Positions 1 to 5,732 of a stretch of 8,648 nucleotides of DNA are shown here, piece by piece. The notes beneath the pieces are model-generated. The model saw nothing but the letters and a program-made list of their open reading frames with translations. It was not told the DNA's origin and ran no database searches. This DNA is from Bacillota bacterium. Lineage in GTDB: Bacteria; Bacillota; DTU065. The position numbers and the translations under genes were made by a program. The first letter of the stretch is position 1. Every line of letters begins with the position of its first letter. The stretch is from NCBI GenBank assembly GCA_012842235.1, contig DUTE01000142.1, forward strand, positions 1 to 8,648, in the 5' to 3' direction.

Positions 1-380
1 AAAATATAAAGCCCATCATCTAGGTTTTTCACTCGTACTTTAGCATCAAGTATACCGTCAACACTCTTTGCAGCCTTTTGTATATAGGCTTTAACTACTC
101 TTTCAGAGATACGGATCTTGCCATATTCGCTTTCTTCAAAGATTAAAACGTTTTCTTCCTGATTTTGTCCTAAAAACCTTCCCGCCAAATAGAAACCTAT
201 TAGAATAAGTAAACCACCAACAACTATACCCCAAAGTGCCGCTGGACCCTGAACCATCCAAAAAACATCAGAGATCGACTGTGTAAAATCAATTCCCATT
301 CCTGAAAGTAGAAATGCAATGCCAAGAACAACCAGTACCAAAGATGACAAAAATATGAGCAGCTTGTCCAGCCAATGCAT
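1..380 (-). CDS. amaP: AmaP, membrane anchor for Asp23 (partial, C-terminus beyond the window)
   Basis: The reading frame opens with ATG at 380-378 and stays open to the left edge, giving 126 codons without a stop, so the C-terminus is missing. An AGGAGGGG ribosome site lies about 10 nt upstream. Residues ~7-27 and ~47-68 form two membrane segments joined by a short loop, followed by a soluble part starting ~EESEYGKIRISERVV that resembles the Asp23 domain itself (GQVRIADEVV in the neighbour). Two N-terminal membrane helices plus an Asp23-like domain is the architecture of AmaP, which in Staphylococcus holds Asp23 at the membrane. It lies 155 nt downstream of the Asp23-family gene on the same strand, which supports the pairing. 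Family assignment is from motif recognition; its role in this organism is inferred. Confidence 0.85.
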   Translation of the reverse strand, partial: MHWLDKLLIFLSSLVLVVLGIAFLLSGMGIDFTQSISDVFWMVQGPAALWGIVVGGLLILIGFYLAGRFLGQNQEENVLIFEESEYGKIRISERVVKAYIQKAAKSVDGILDAKVRVKNLDDGLYI

Positions 381-394
381 CAGCTCTTCCCCTC

Positions 395-488
395 CTACCT
401 GCCATTAAAAAGAATGTCTTCTTTAGGCTCTTTTTGCTCTTTTACACCCTTTTTAAAAATGGCTTATGGTTATTGAAATGTAAGTCAT
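395..488 (-). pseudogene. Possible decayed mini-gene between the Asp23 gene and amaP
   Basis: A GGAGG site at the foot of the hairpin at 498-517 sits 4 nt before an ATG at 488. This opens an 11-codon frame (MTYISITISHF) that stops at 453. In another frame, 463-395 is open for 22 codons and ends KEQKEPKEDILFNGR. That frame stops at TAG (397-395), where the TAGGAGGGG string merges directly with the amaP ribosome site, as is usual at a true operon gene junction. A single-base frame change near 464 would join the two into a peptide of about 30 residues. The composition (charged, K/E-rich tail) looks like a genuine protein C-terminus. I do not recognise the family. It could equally be a chance open frame in a short spacer. 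Confidence 0.25.
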
Positions 489-497
489 AAATCCTCC

Positions 498-517
498 GCC
501 CCTCCAGATGGAGGGGC
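498..517. repeat. GC-rich palindromic hairpin in the Asp23-amaP spacer (REP-like)
   Basis: Perfect 8-bp arms (GCCCCTCC and GGAGGGGC) flank a 4-nt loop, in an otherwise AT-rich spacer. Flanking CCTCC and TAGGGGC strings repeat the same theme. In the direction of transcription (minus) no T-run follows, only GGAGGATTTATG, so it is not a standard intrinsic terminator. The sequence style resembles short palindromic repeats scattered between genes in many genomes. Only one copy is visible here, so repetition is not shown. In the mRNA it could act as a stability or processing barrier separating Asp23 from AmaP output. Confidence 0.55.
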
Positions 518-535
518 TAGGGGCTTTAGGTATTT

Positions 536-940
536 CTATTTCACACGAGGTTCTTCTTTCTTCTTATCTTCGCTTTGAGGAAAATGAATCCCGTGCACAT
601 GAACATTGATTTCAACAACTTCTAAGCCTGTCATACCCTCAATAGTTTTTTTAACGTTTTCTTGTACTTGTGTAGCTACCTCGGGGACTCTGTAGCCATA
701 CTCCAATATAATAGCCAAATCAACAGCTACTTCAACCTGACCGACTTCGACTTTTACACCTTTGGTGAAATTCTTTCGGCCAAGCATGTCGTATATTCCA
801 CCACTAAAACCACCACTCATACTGTGTACGCCTTCAACTTCACCAGCTGCAAGACCTGCAATAATCCCTACAACCTCATCGGCAATACGGACCTGGCCGA
901 GGTCGGATCTTTCACTGTTTACGATAATCTGTTCACCCAT
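536..940 (-). CDS. Asp23/Gls24-family envelope stress protein
   Basis: Encodes 134 residues, a normal length for the family, from ATG 940 with GGGAGG 8 nt upstream. Features: the N-terminal GQVRIADEVVGIIAGLAAGEV segment with the family's (G)xVxIxxxVV pattern (residues ~15-35), a glycine-rich stretch MSGGFSGGIYDMLGRK (~41-56), then KGVKVEVGQ, and an alternating strand region ending VVEINVHVHGIHFP. The tail is charged and ends EEPRVK. There is no signal peptide or membrane segment, so the protein is cytosolic and would reach the membrane through AmaP, encoded next. Asp23 proteins are abundant and cell-wall-stress related in Staphylococcus; clostridial members beside accBC have no firmly established role. 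It has its own strong promoter (977-1005), so it is probably transcribed independently of the spoIIIA-acc run. Confidence 0.9.
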   Translation of the reverse strand: MGEQIIVNSERSDLGQVRIADEVVGIIAGLAAGEVEGVHSMSGGFSGGIYDMLGRKNFTKGVKVEVGQVEVAVDLAIILEYGYRVPEVATQVQENVKKTIEGMTGLEVVEINVHVHGIHFPQSEDKKKEEPRVK

Positions 941-976
941 ACACTACACCTCCCGACCTATATTCACTCTCTTTTT

Positions 977-1005
977 AGTATACCAATTGATAAAGAAAAT
1001 GACAA
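977..1005 (-). promoter_or_regulatory. Sigma-A-type promoter of the Asp23-family gene
   Basis: On the minus strand, TTGTCA (1005-1000) and TATACT (982-977) are separated by exactly 17 nt. Each hexamer matches the consensus at five of six positions. The predicted start near 970 gives a leader of about 30 nt before ATG 940. It lies entirely in the 80-nt gap after accC, and no terminator hairpin separates the genes, so read-through from accC is also possible. Confidence 0.7.
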
Positions 1006-1014
1006 TTATCACTT
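997..1014. promoter_or_regulatory. Imperfect dyad over the -35 box of the Asp23 promoter (possible operator)
   Basis: The minus-strand sequence AAGTGATAATTGTCATTT pairs at 7 of 9 positions about its centre, with core TGATAATTGTCA. It covers the -35 hexamer, where a repressor would block polymerase. The TGATAAT half resembles half-sites of Fur-type regulators, but the match is too partial to name a regulator. The region is AT-rich, so chance symmetry is possible. Confidence 0.3.
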
Positions 1015-1020
1015 ATTACT

Positions 1021-2370
1021 CTAATGGTCTTTAAGAATATGCTTAGCTATAAAAGCTGTATCTATTTCTCCTTTAATAAAATGTTCGTTTTCTAAAACTT
1101 TTTTATGAAAAGGTATTGTAGTAGATATCCCTTCCACAAAAAACTCATCTAAAGCTCGTTTCATCCGGGAAATTGCTTCTTCCCTATCTTGTCCCCAAGC
1201 AATAAGTTTTGCAAAAAGAGAGTCGTAGTAAGGATGGATCTCACAGCCAGCATATGCTGCTGTATCCACTCTTATGCCAAGACCCCCTGGCAAAAAAAAT
1301 CCTTCTATAGTACCTGGAGTAGGTCGAAAATCTTTATCTGGATCTTCTGCATTGATTCTACATTGAATAGCATGGCCTCTAATCTCTATGTCCTCTTGAC
1401 TATAATCTAGAGGAATACCCGCAGCTATTTTAATCTGTTCTTTAATCAGATCCAAACCAGTAACCATCTCTGTAATCGTGTGTTCTACCTGAATACGTGT
1501 GTTCACTTCCATAAAGTAAAATTTACCTGAAGAATCTAGAAGAAATTCTACTGTACCTGCATTAGTATACCCAGCTGCAAGTGCACCTCTAACCGCTGCT
1601 TCGCCCATTTTCTTTCTTAATGTAGGAGTAACTGCAACTGAGGGAGCTTCTTCTAATACTTTCTGATGCCTTCTTTGAAGACTACACTCTCTTTCGCCAA
1701 GATAGACACCTTTTCCATGTTCATCAACTAGAATTTGCATTTCAATGTGTCGGGGGTTTTCTACATATTTTTCCAAATATACCTCGGGAGAATTAAATGC
1801 TACTTCAGCTTCGGATCTTGCAAGATCATAGGCTTTTTTTAAGTCAGCTTCTGTACGGGCTAACCTCATGCCTCTGCCGCCGCCACCTGCTGCTGCTTTG
1901 ACTATAACAGGATAGCCTACTTCACTTGCAAAATTCATTGCCTCATTTAAACTATTAAGTTTCCCTGGTGAACCAGGAATAACAGGAACACCTGCTTGTC
2001 TCATAATCTCTTTAGCTTGAGATTTATCACCCAATATAGCTATTGATTCTTTTGACGGACCAATAAACTTAAAACCATTTGCTTGACAAACTTCTGCAAA
2101 TTCTGCCTTTTCGGCAAAGAAGCCATAGCCTGGATGTATTGCATCTGCTCCTGTTACTATTGCCACACTAATTATATTAGGAATATTAAGGTAGCTCTTT
2201 GATTGAGCTGCAGGTCCTACACAATACGCTTCATCGGCAAATTGTACATGTAAAGACTCTTTATCTGCTTCAGAATAAATAGCTACTGTTTTAATACCCA
2301 TTTCCTTAGCTGCTCTAACTACTCTTAGGGCTATTTCTCCACGATTGGCAACTAATATTTTGCGAAACAA
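1021..2370 (-). CDS. accC: Biotin carboxylase subunit of acetyl-CoA carboxylase
   Basis: This is the ATP-dependent enzyme that carboxylates the biotin on AccB for malonyl-CoA synthesis. I prefer the TTG start at 2370, giving 449 residues beginning MFRKILVANRGEIA, the normal family start. It has AGGAGG 8 nt upstream. An in-frame GTG at 2379 overlaps that ribosome site and is unlikely. With this numbering K116 (LGDKSQAK) coincides with the E. coli lysine. The ATP-grasp glycine loop AAAGGGGRGMR is at ~159-169, H208 and K237 follow, and the catalytic strand EVNTRIQVEH is at 288-297. The C-terminal domain includes GHAIQCRINAEDP. Length is normal. VEHTITEM carries Thr where many AccC proteins have Pro, resembling pyruvate carboxylase. 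The tight link to accB (12-nt gap) argues for acetyl-CoA carboxylase, though another biotin-dependent carboxylase cannot be fully excluded. Confidence 0.93.
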   Translation of the reverse strand: MFRKILVANRGEIALRVVRAAKEMGIKTVAIYSEADKESLHVQFADEAYCVGPAAQSKSYLNIPNIISVAIVTGADAIHPGYGFFAEKAEFAEVCQANGFKFIGPSKESIAILGDKSQAKEIMRQAGVPVIPGSPGKLNSLNEAMNFASEVGYPVIVKAAAGGGGRGMRLARTEADLKKAYDLARSEAEVAFNSPEVYLEKYVENPRHIEMQILVDEHGKGVYLGERECSLQRRHQKVLEEAPSVAVTPTLRKKMGEAAVRGALAAGYTNAGTVEFLLDSSGKFYFMEVNTRIQVEHTITEMVTGLDLIKEQIKIAAGIPLDYSQEDIEIRGHAIQCRINAEDPDKDFRPTPGTIEGFFLPGGLGIRVDTAAYAGCEIHPYYDSLFAKLIAWGQDREEAISRMKRALDEFFVEGISTTIPFHKKVLENEHFIKGEIDTAFIAKHILKDH

Positions 2371-2382
2371 CCAGACCACCTC

Positions 2383-2838
2383 CTATATTCTTTCAAGCAA
2401 AAACAGTGGCTGATTGTATTCAACAGGTTGGCCATTTTCGACCAATATTTTGACTACCCTTCCTCTAAACTCTGCGGTTATCTCGTTCATTAGTTTCATA
2501 GCTTCAATAATACAGAGAGTATCACCTATTTCCACAACTACACCCTCTTTGACAAATGGCTCTGCATCAGGTGCAGGAGCTCGATAAAAGGTGCCTACCA
2601 TAGGAGCATAGACAGTCATTAGTTCTTCCATTAGATCTGTCTCAAGGACTTTTTCTGTAAGTCTGTCCTCTACGATAACAGACTCAGCACCACGTACTAG
2701 GTTACCTGGGGTAGTTTTGGGAACCGAATCACTTTTTTCTAACTTTAACTTAAAACCATTTGTATCCTCTAATTCTAGTTTAGAGATAGTACTCTCGTCT
2801 AGAAGCTTAATAAGCTCTTTTATGTCTCTTAAATCCAT
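2383..2838 (-). CDS. accB: Biotin carboxyl carrier protein of acetyl-CoA carboxylase
   Basis: Encodes 151 residues from ATG 2838, with AAGGAGG 7 nt upstream. The N-terminal ~35 residues (DLRDIKELIKLLDESTISKL) are the helical segment typical of AccB. A variable linker (~36-73) is followed by the biotinyl domain (~74-151), starting VYAPMVGTFYRAPAP. The biotin attachment motif EAMKLMNE places the modified lysine at K115. The 'thumb' APAPDAEPFVKEGV (~88-100) marks an acetyl-CoA carboxylase carrier rather than a decarboxylase or transcarboxylase type. It carries carboxybiotin between AccC and the carboxyltransferase, which is not encoded in this window. Its ribosome site lies inside a long-range inverted repeat (2842-2953), so translation may be gated by RNA structure. 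It is co-directional with accC. Confidence 0.95.
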   Translation of the reverse strand: MDLRDIKELIKLLDESTISKLELEDTNGFKLKLEKSDSVPKTTPGNLVRGAESVIVEDRLTEKVLETDLMEELMTVYAPMVGTFYRAPAPDAEPFVKEGVVVEIGDTLCIIEAMKLMNEITAEFRGRVVKILVENGQPVEYNQPLFLLERI

Positions 2839-2841
2839 AGG

Positions 2842-2953
2842 CCTGCCTCCTTATAGCCTTTTTATTCTTCGTAATTTTCTAAAAATATATCATTTATTGC
2901 TTTGCTAACTTGTATTAGTAGTTGAGTATAGAAGTTCGTTATAAGAAGGCAGG
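2842..2953 (-). promoter_or_regulatory. Inverted repeat that would sequester the accB ribosome binding site
   Basis: In the minus-strand RNA, CCUGCCUUCUUAUA (2953-2940), just after the spoIIIAH stop, can pair with UAUAAGGAGGCAGG (2855-2842). This gives 14 continuous pairs with a single G-U wobble. The second arm contains the whole accB Shine-Dalgarno (2852-2846). The loop is 84 nt. The first arm can also form a small local hairpin with GAAGG at 2961-2957, a possible alternative fold. A ribosome terminating at the spoIIIAH stop (2963-2961) would sit close to or on the first arm. The pairing is read directly from the sequence; the regulatory role is inferred. Confidence 0.5.
2884..2892 (-). promoter_or_regulatory. 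Candidate extended -10 promoter for accB
   Basis: The minus strand reads TGATATATT, which is the TGn extension plus TATATT, matching five of six -10 positions. No good -35 hexamer lies 16-18 nt upstream, which an extended -10 can tolerate. A start near 2877 would leave a leader of about 40 nt and omit the 2940-2953 arm that pairs with the accB ribosome site. The stretch is very AT-rich, so a chance match is possible. Confidence 0.35.
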
Positions 2954-2960
2954 TTTCCTT

Positions 2961-3542
2961 CTAAATACTTGTAAGAACAATCTGTTCTTTGGAATATGAA
3001 GTTAAAGTAAAAAGCAATTCGCCAATGGCTTCAACCTTTTGCCTATTTAAATCGTTTGCCACTACTTTTATTAGGCCATCTTCAATAGAGATCACTACAT
3101 CTCCATAACCTTTTGCTCGAAGAATCCCCTCTAGCTCCTCTTCTTGGGCTATTCGCCGGTTTTGGCTCATGAGTTCTAAAGCAGCATCGTTATTGCCACC
3201 TTGAGCAAGTTTTTCTAGACCTAAACGAGAGTTTTCTCTAGCAATATCTCTTGTAAGCCGAAACTCTAGTAAGGGATCATAGTAAGAGACTACTTCCATT
3301 GCTAAACCTTCTTTGGGGTCAGGGTCTATTTCTTCTTCACTCTGCTGATTAAAATAAAAATATTCGTCTTGTTCTCTAGGTTCTCCTGTAACTAAAGCTG
3401 TTTTCTCTTTAATATTGGCTATTGTAGTTAGACCATTAGCTAAAAATATCTCTTTGCCACGAAACTGCCACCAAATTGTCAATCCCATACTTAAAACAAG
3501 CAAAACAACAAGCCACGGTAAGACCTTTTTCATAAAAATCAC
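2961..3542 (-). CDS. spoIIIAH: Stage III sporulation protein AH
   Basis: Mother-cell channel component whose extracellular domain pairs with forespore SpoIIQ across the intermembrane space (known from Bacillus subtilis). Encodes 193 residues from a GTG start at 3542, one base after the spoIIIAG stop, with AAAGGA 5 nt upstream. An ATG three codons in (3533) is the alternative but is spaced worse. One N-terminal membrane segment (~7-26, LPWLVVLLVLSMGLTIWW) is followed by an acidic linker and a long helical segment from ~YYDPLLEFRLTRDIARENSR. The C-terminal part (YGDVVISIEDGLIKVVA to the end) has the alpha/beta pattern of the ring-building motif shared with FliF/YscJ secretion rings. Last gene of the operon. 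Slightly shorter than the Bacillus protein (~218). Confidence 0.93.
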   Translation of the reverse strand: MIFMKKVLPWLVVLLVLSMGLTIWWQFRGKEIFLANGLTTIANIKEKTALVTGEPREQDEYFYFNQQSEEEIDPDPKEGLAMEVVSYYDPLLEFRLTRDIARENSRLGLEKLAQGGNNDAALELMSQNRRIAQEEELEGILRAKGYGDVVISIEDGLIKVVANDLNRQKVEAIGELLFTLTSYSKEQIVLTSI

Positions 3543-3543
3543 T

Positions 3544-4032
3544 TCATTCCTTTCCCAAAATGACTATTCGTCCTAAGGGAAGATCCCAAAGTGCCCTAAC
3601 TGCCTCGATAACCATTAGTTTTTGTGCACTTGAAAGCTTTCTAGAACAAGTTAACACAACCCCACTTACTGAAGGTACTTTTTCATGTAAAATATAGCCT
3701 GACTCGCCGCTATCCTTTCTTAAACGTACAACTTGCCGATCTTCTTTAATAGATTTAAGCTGGCCTTTATCATATTCTCTTTCTATCTTTTCATCTGTTG
3801 CTAGATATAGTCTGCCTCCATCTTCGTAAGTAAGCATTACTTTAAACTGTCCCAGACCTAAAGTAGAAAGAAGCTCAGAAAGTTTCTCTTCCTCACCTTT
3901 TTGGGGCCTTTGTAGTTCTACTTCAGTCTTAGGAGCTTTTGTAGGAATACTGCCCCAAAAAAGGAGGATGAGGCCTAAAAGCCCTAAACCCACTAGAGGC
4001 CAAGGTATATTTTTGATAAAGTCTTTTTTCAC
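3544..4032 (-). CDS. spoIIIAG: Stage III sporulation protein AG
   Basis: Encodes 162 residues from GTG at 4032, overlapping the spoIIIAF stop in a GTGA junction, with GAGGGG 8 nt upstream. This suggests translational coupling. One N-terminal membrane segment (~10-28, WPLVGLGLLGLILLFWG), a charged linker, then KLSELLSTLGLGQFKVMLTYEDG and, after a variable insert, KVPSVSGVVLTCSRK with a helix/strand ending ALWDLPLGRIVIL. In B. subtilis SpoIIIAG forms a large ring in the intermembrane space through this ring-building fold. The protein is shorter than the Bacillus one (about 229), mainly in the middle, beta-rich insert. Function is assigned by family and by position between AF and AH. Confidence 0.9.
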   Translation of the reverse strand: MKKDFIKNIPWPLVGLGLLGLILLFWGSIPTKAPKTEVELQRPQKGEEEKLSELLSTLGLGQFKVMLTYEDGGRLYLATDEKIEREYDKGQLKSIKEDRQVVRLRKDSGESGYILHEKVPSVSGVVLTCSRKLSSAQKLMVIEAVRALWDLPLGRIVILGKE

Positions 4033-4241
4033 TCAACCAGCCCCTCAAGGTGGATCTCTGAAAGAATATCGCCGATTTTTAGAATCTGCCACATAGGCTC
4101 AAGAAGTACCGCCAAAAACAATAGACCAAAAGCTAAGCGGACCACCTTACCTAATCTTTCTTCTTTAATAACCATTGAACCCATCTCTTCTAAAAAACAA
4201 AGACCAATTAGCTTTGCTAAGGTTTTCCAGATAATATTCAA
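4029..4241 (-). CDS. spoIIIAF: Stage III sporulation protein AF, short form with membrane domain only
   Basis: Encodes only 70 residues, against about 206 in B. subtilis. The start is TTG at 4241, with GAGGTGA just upstream and no ATG available. Two membrane segments (~8-20 and ~33-52) match the N-terminal part of SpoIIIAF, including the VVRLAFGLLFLAVLLEPMWQILK stretch in positions ~33-55. The usual C-terminal extracytoplasmic domain of roughly 130 residues, which adopts a ring-building fold in the Bacillus protein, is absent. The stop codon overlaps the start of spoIIIAG, and no leftover coding sequence is present, so this looks like a settled compact gene and not a fresh frameshift. Identity rests on position and the two-helix pattern. 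Confidence 0.8.
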   Translation of the reverse strand: MNIIWKTLAKLIGLCFLEEMGSMVIKEERLGKVVRLAFGLLFLAVLLEPMWQILKIGDILSEIHLEGLVE

Positions 4242-4256
4242 GATCTCACCTCATTA

Positions 4257-5333
4257 TTACCGCAATAAAAAGGCACCTATTCCTGCCAAAACACCTACAC
4301 TTAAATAGAACATTACTGCTGTAATAATTATTAAACTCAAAAATAAAGTGACGCTTTTTTCCATACTCTCTAAAGCCCCTAAAAAGCGAGTCTCTGCTAC
4401 TGGTTCTACAACTGCTTGTAATAGCTTATATACAAGAATTAAGGCACACAACTTTAAAACAGGATAAAGTGTAGCAAAGAGTAAAAATAATAGCCCAACA
4501 CCACTAGCAAATGATTGTACTGCCTTAGTAGATGCTTGTAGAAGATCTGTCGAATTGGCTACTGCACTTCCAACTATGGGAACTGTGTTTATTACATATT
4601 TAGCTGTACGATATGCCAAAGAATCTTGGGCTGCACTTCCTAGACCTAATGAAGTAATCAAACCAAAAAAAACCGTATTAACTAAGCCTAGAATTAAAAG
4701 ACATAGCCAACGAAAAAACCCGCTAAGTCTTGTAAGCATAGGTCTCTTGGAAACATAACTTGCTAAACCAACCACACCTGAGGCCAAGGCCATTGGCATA
4801 ATGACTTTTTCGACAATCAAACTAACACTAGCACCTAAACCTATTATTATTGGACTTAGGGTAAGAGTTGTACTAAATTCTCCACCTAAAGCCACCATGC
4901 TTGCAACGATTGGAACTAAAACTTTGACAATATTACTTAGTAAGACAACTGTGCCAATAGTTAAATTAGCCATCTCTTTAAGGCTAGCCACGAGAAAAAG
5001 GATTAAAACGAGATAAGCTGCCAAAAAGCCTACTTCTCCCGCTTCTTTACTAAACGACTCAGCAATCTCTTTGAATATGGCTGCCAAAACAGCTACGATA
5101 ATCACTTGTCCGATGAGCCTCGTATGAAGCCTTACTTCTTTCCACAGATACTGCCATAAGCTTTGCAAAATATTTTTCGGGGATGGATTATCTAACATTT
5201 TTTTTATATTTTGTGGTTCTAAAGTTTCAGGAATTAATTCCATCAACTCTAAAGGGATCTCAGCTATTTCTGCTGCTTTTAGCGGCACTGAAAAAGCTGT
5301 AAACAATAAGAAAAAAACCAGTAGCCAAGTCAT
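4257..5333 (-). CDS. spoIIIAE: Stage III sporulation protein AE, polytopic membrane protein
   Basis: Encodes 358 residues from ATG 5333, overlapping the spoIIIAD stop in an ATGA junction. The first ~21 residues (MTWLLVFFLLFTAFSVPLKA) look like a signal peptide, followed by an extracytoplasmic stretch with IPLELMELIPETLEPQNIKK. From ~72 to the end there are about seven hydrophobic segments with conserved polar loops, such as MVALGGEFSTTLTLSPIIIG (~145-164) and TVPIVGSAVANSTDLLQAS (~250-268). SpoIIIAE is the largest membrane component of the channel, proposed to form part of its transmembrane base, with transporter-like topology. Length is a little under the Bacillus protein (~399). Start choice follows the 4-nt overlap; a purine-rich GGGGG lies 10 nt upstream. 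Confidence 0.95.
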   Translation of the reverse strand: MTWLLVFFLLFTAFSVPLKAAEIAEIPLELMELIPETLEPQNIKKMLDNPSPKNILQSLWQYLWKEVRLHTRLIGQVIIVAVLAAIFKEIAESFSKEAGEVGFLAAYLVLILFLVASLKEMANLTIGTVVLLSNIVKVLVPIVASMVALGGEFSTTLTLSPIIIGLGASVSLIVEKVIMPMALASGVVGLASYVSKRPMLTRLSGFFRWLCLLILGLVNTVFFGLITSLGLGSAAQDSLAYRTAKYVINTVPIVGSAVANSTDLLQASTKAVQSFASGVGLLFLLFATLYPVLKLCALILVYKLLQAVVEPVAETRFLGALESMEKSVTLFLSLIIITAVMFYLSVGVLAGIGAFLLR

Positions 5334-5719
5334 TTAGGCAAGACCCCCAGTAAACCCCTAAGGACTGCTTTTAGCACTGGCAAAGATAAAACAATAATAA
5401 CTACTTTGCCAGCAAGATCTATCTTTGCTGCTAATGCCTCTTGTTGACAATCTCTTGCAATATCAGCACCTAAGCCTGCTAGAAATGCAGTCCCTAGGAC
5501 TTTGCCCATTAATTCAAGGTATGCAATTTGAATCCCGCTTATGTGGCCAAACTCCCTAAAAGCCTCCCAAAGCAACTCTAAAGGCTCTAGGATCATGGCC
5601 AAAATTACTAGTAACCCTGCTAGAAGTACTGGTAGACTTGCTTCTTGAAGATTTTCCTTCATAATTAAAGTAGCTACAAGAGTTAAAAGACCAACTCCTA
5701 CAATTTGCCAAATGATCAT
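5330..5719 (-). CDS. spoIIIAD: Stage III sporulation protein AD
   Basis: I choose ATG 5719, giving 129 residues starting MIIWQIVGVGLLTLVATLIMK. It has AGGGAGG 8 nt upstream and the length and N-terminus of the family (133 in B. subtilis). The frame is open further upstream, but that part runs back into spoIIIAC. Four hydrophobic segments lie at ~4-20, ~30-50, ~72-86 and ~103-124. The most conserved stretch is AGLGADIARDCQQEALAAKI at 81-100. SpoIIIAC and SpoIIIAD are small related membrane proteins thought to help build the channel base. It ends in an ATGA overlap with spoIIIAE, so the two are likely coupled in translation. Confidence 0.95.
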   Translation of the reverse strand: MIIWQIVGVGLLTLVATLIMKENLQEASLPVLLAGLLVILAMILEPLELLWEAFREFGHISGIQIAYLELMGKVLGTAFLAGLGADIARDCQQEALAAKIDLAGKVVIIVLSLPVLKAVLRGLLGVLPK

Positions 5720-5732
5720 TTTATTGGCCTCC

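Noticed and set aside
662..1034. Plus-strand frames of 120 and 90 codons across the Asp23 gene
   Set aside because: They are antisense shadows of a well-supported gene with a clear ribosome site and promoter, and their sequences are not protein-like.
2371..2379. GTG start for accC three codons upstream
   Set aside because: The GTG lies within the AGGAGGTG ribosome site itself. TTG at 2370 has 8-nt spacing and gives the family-standard MFRKILVANRGE start.
2915..2933. FapR-type operator near accB (ATTAGTA half-site on the plus strand)
   Set aside because: Only one half matches the FapR consensus; the second half does not, so the site is not supported.
2945..2961. Terminator after spoIIIAH (GAAGG...CCTTC)
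   Set aside because: The stem is only 5 bp and is followed by TTATAACG instead of a T-run. It is better explained as an alternative fold of the accB leader.
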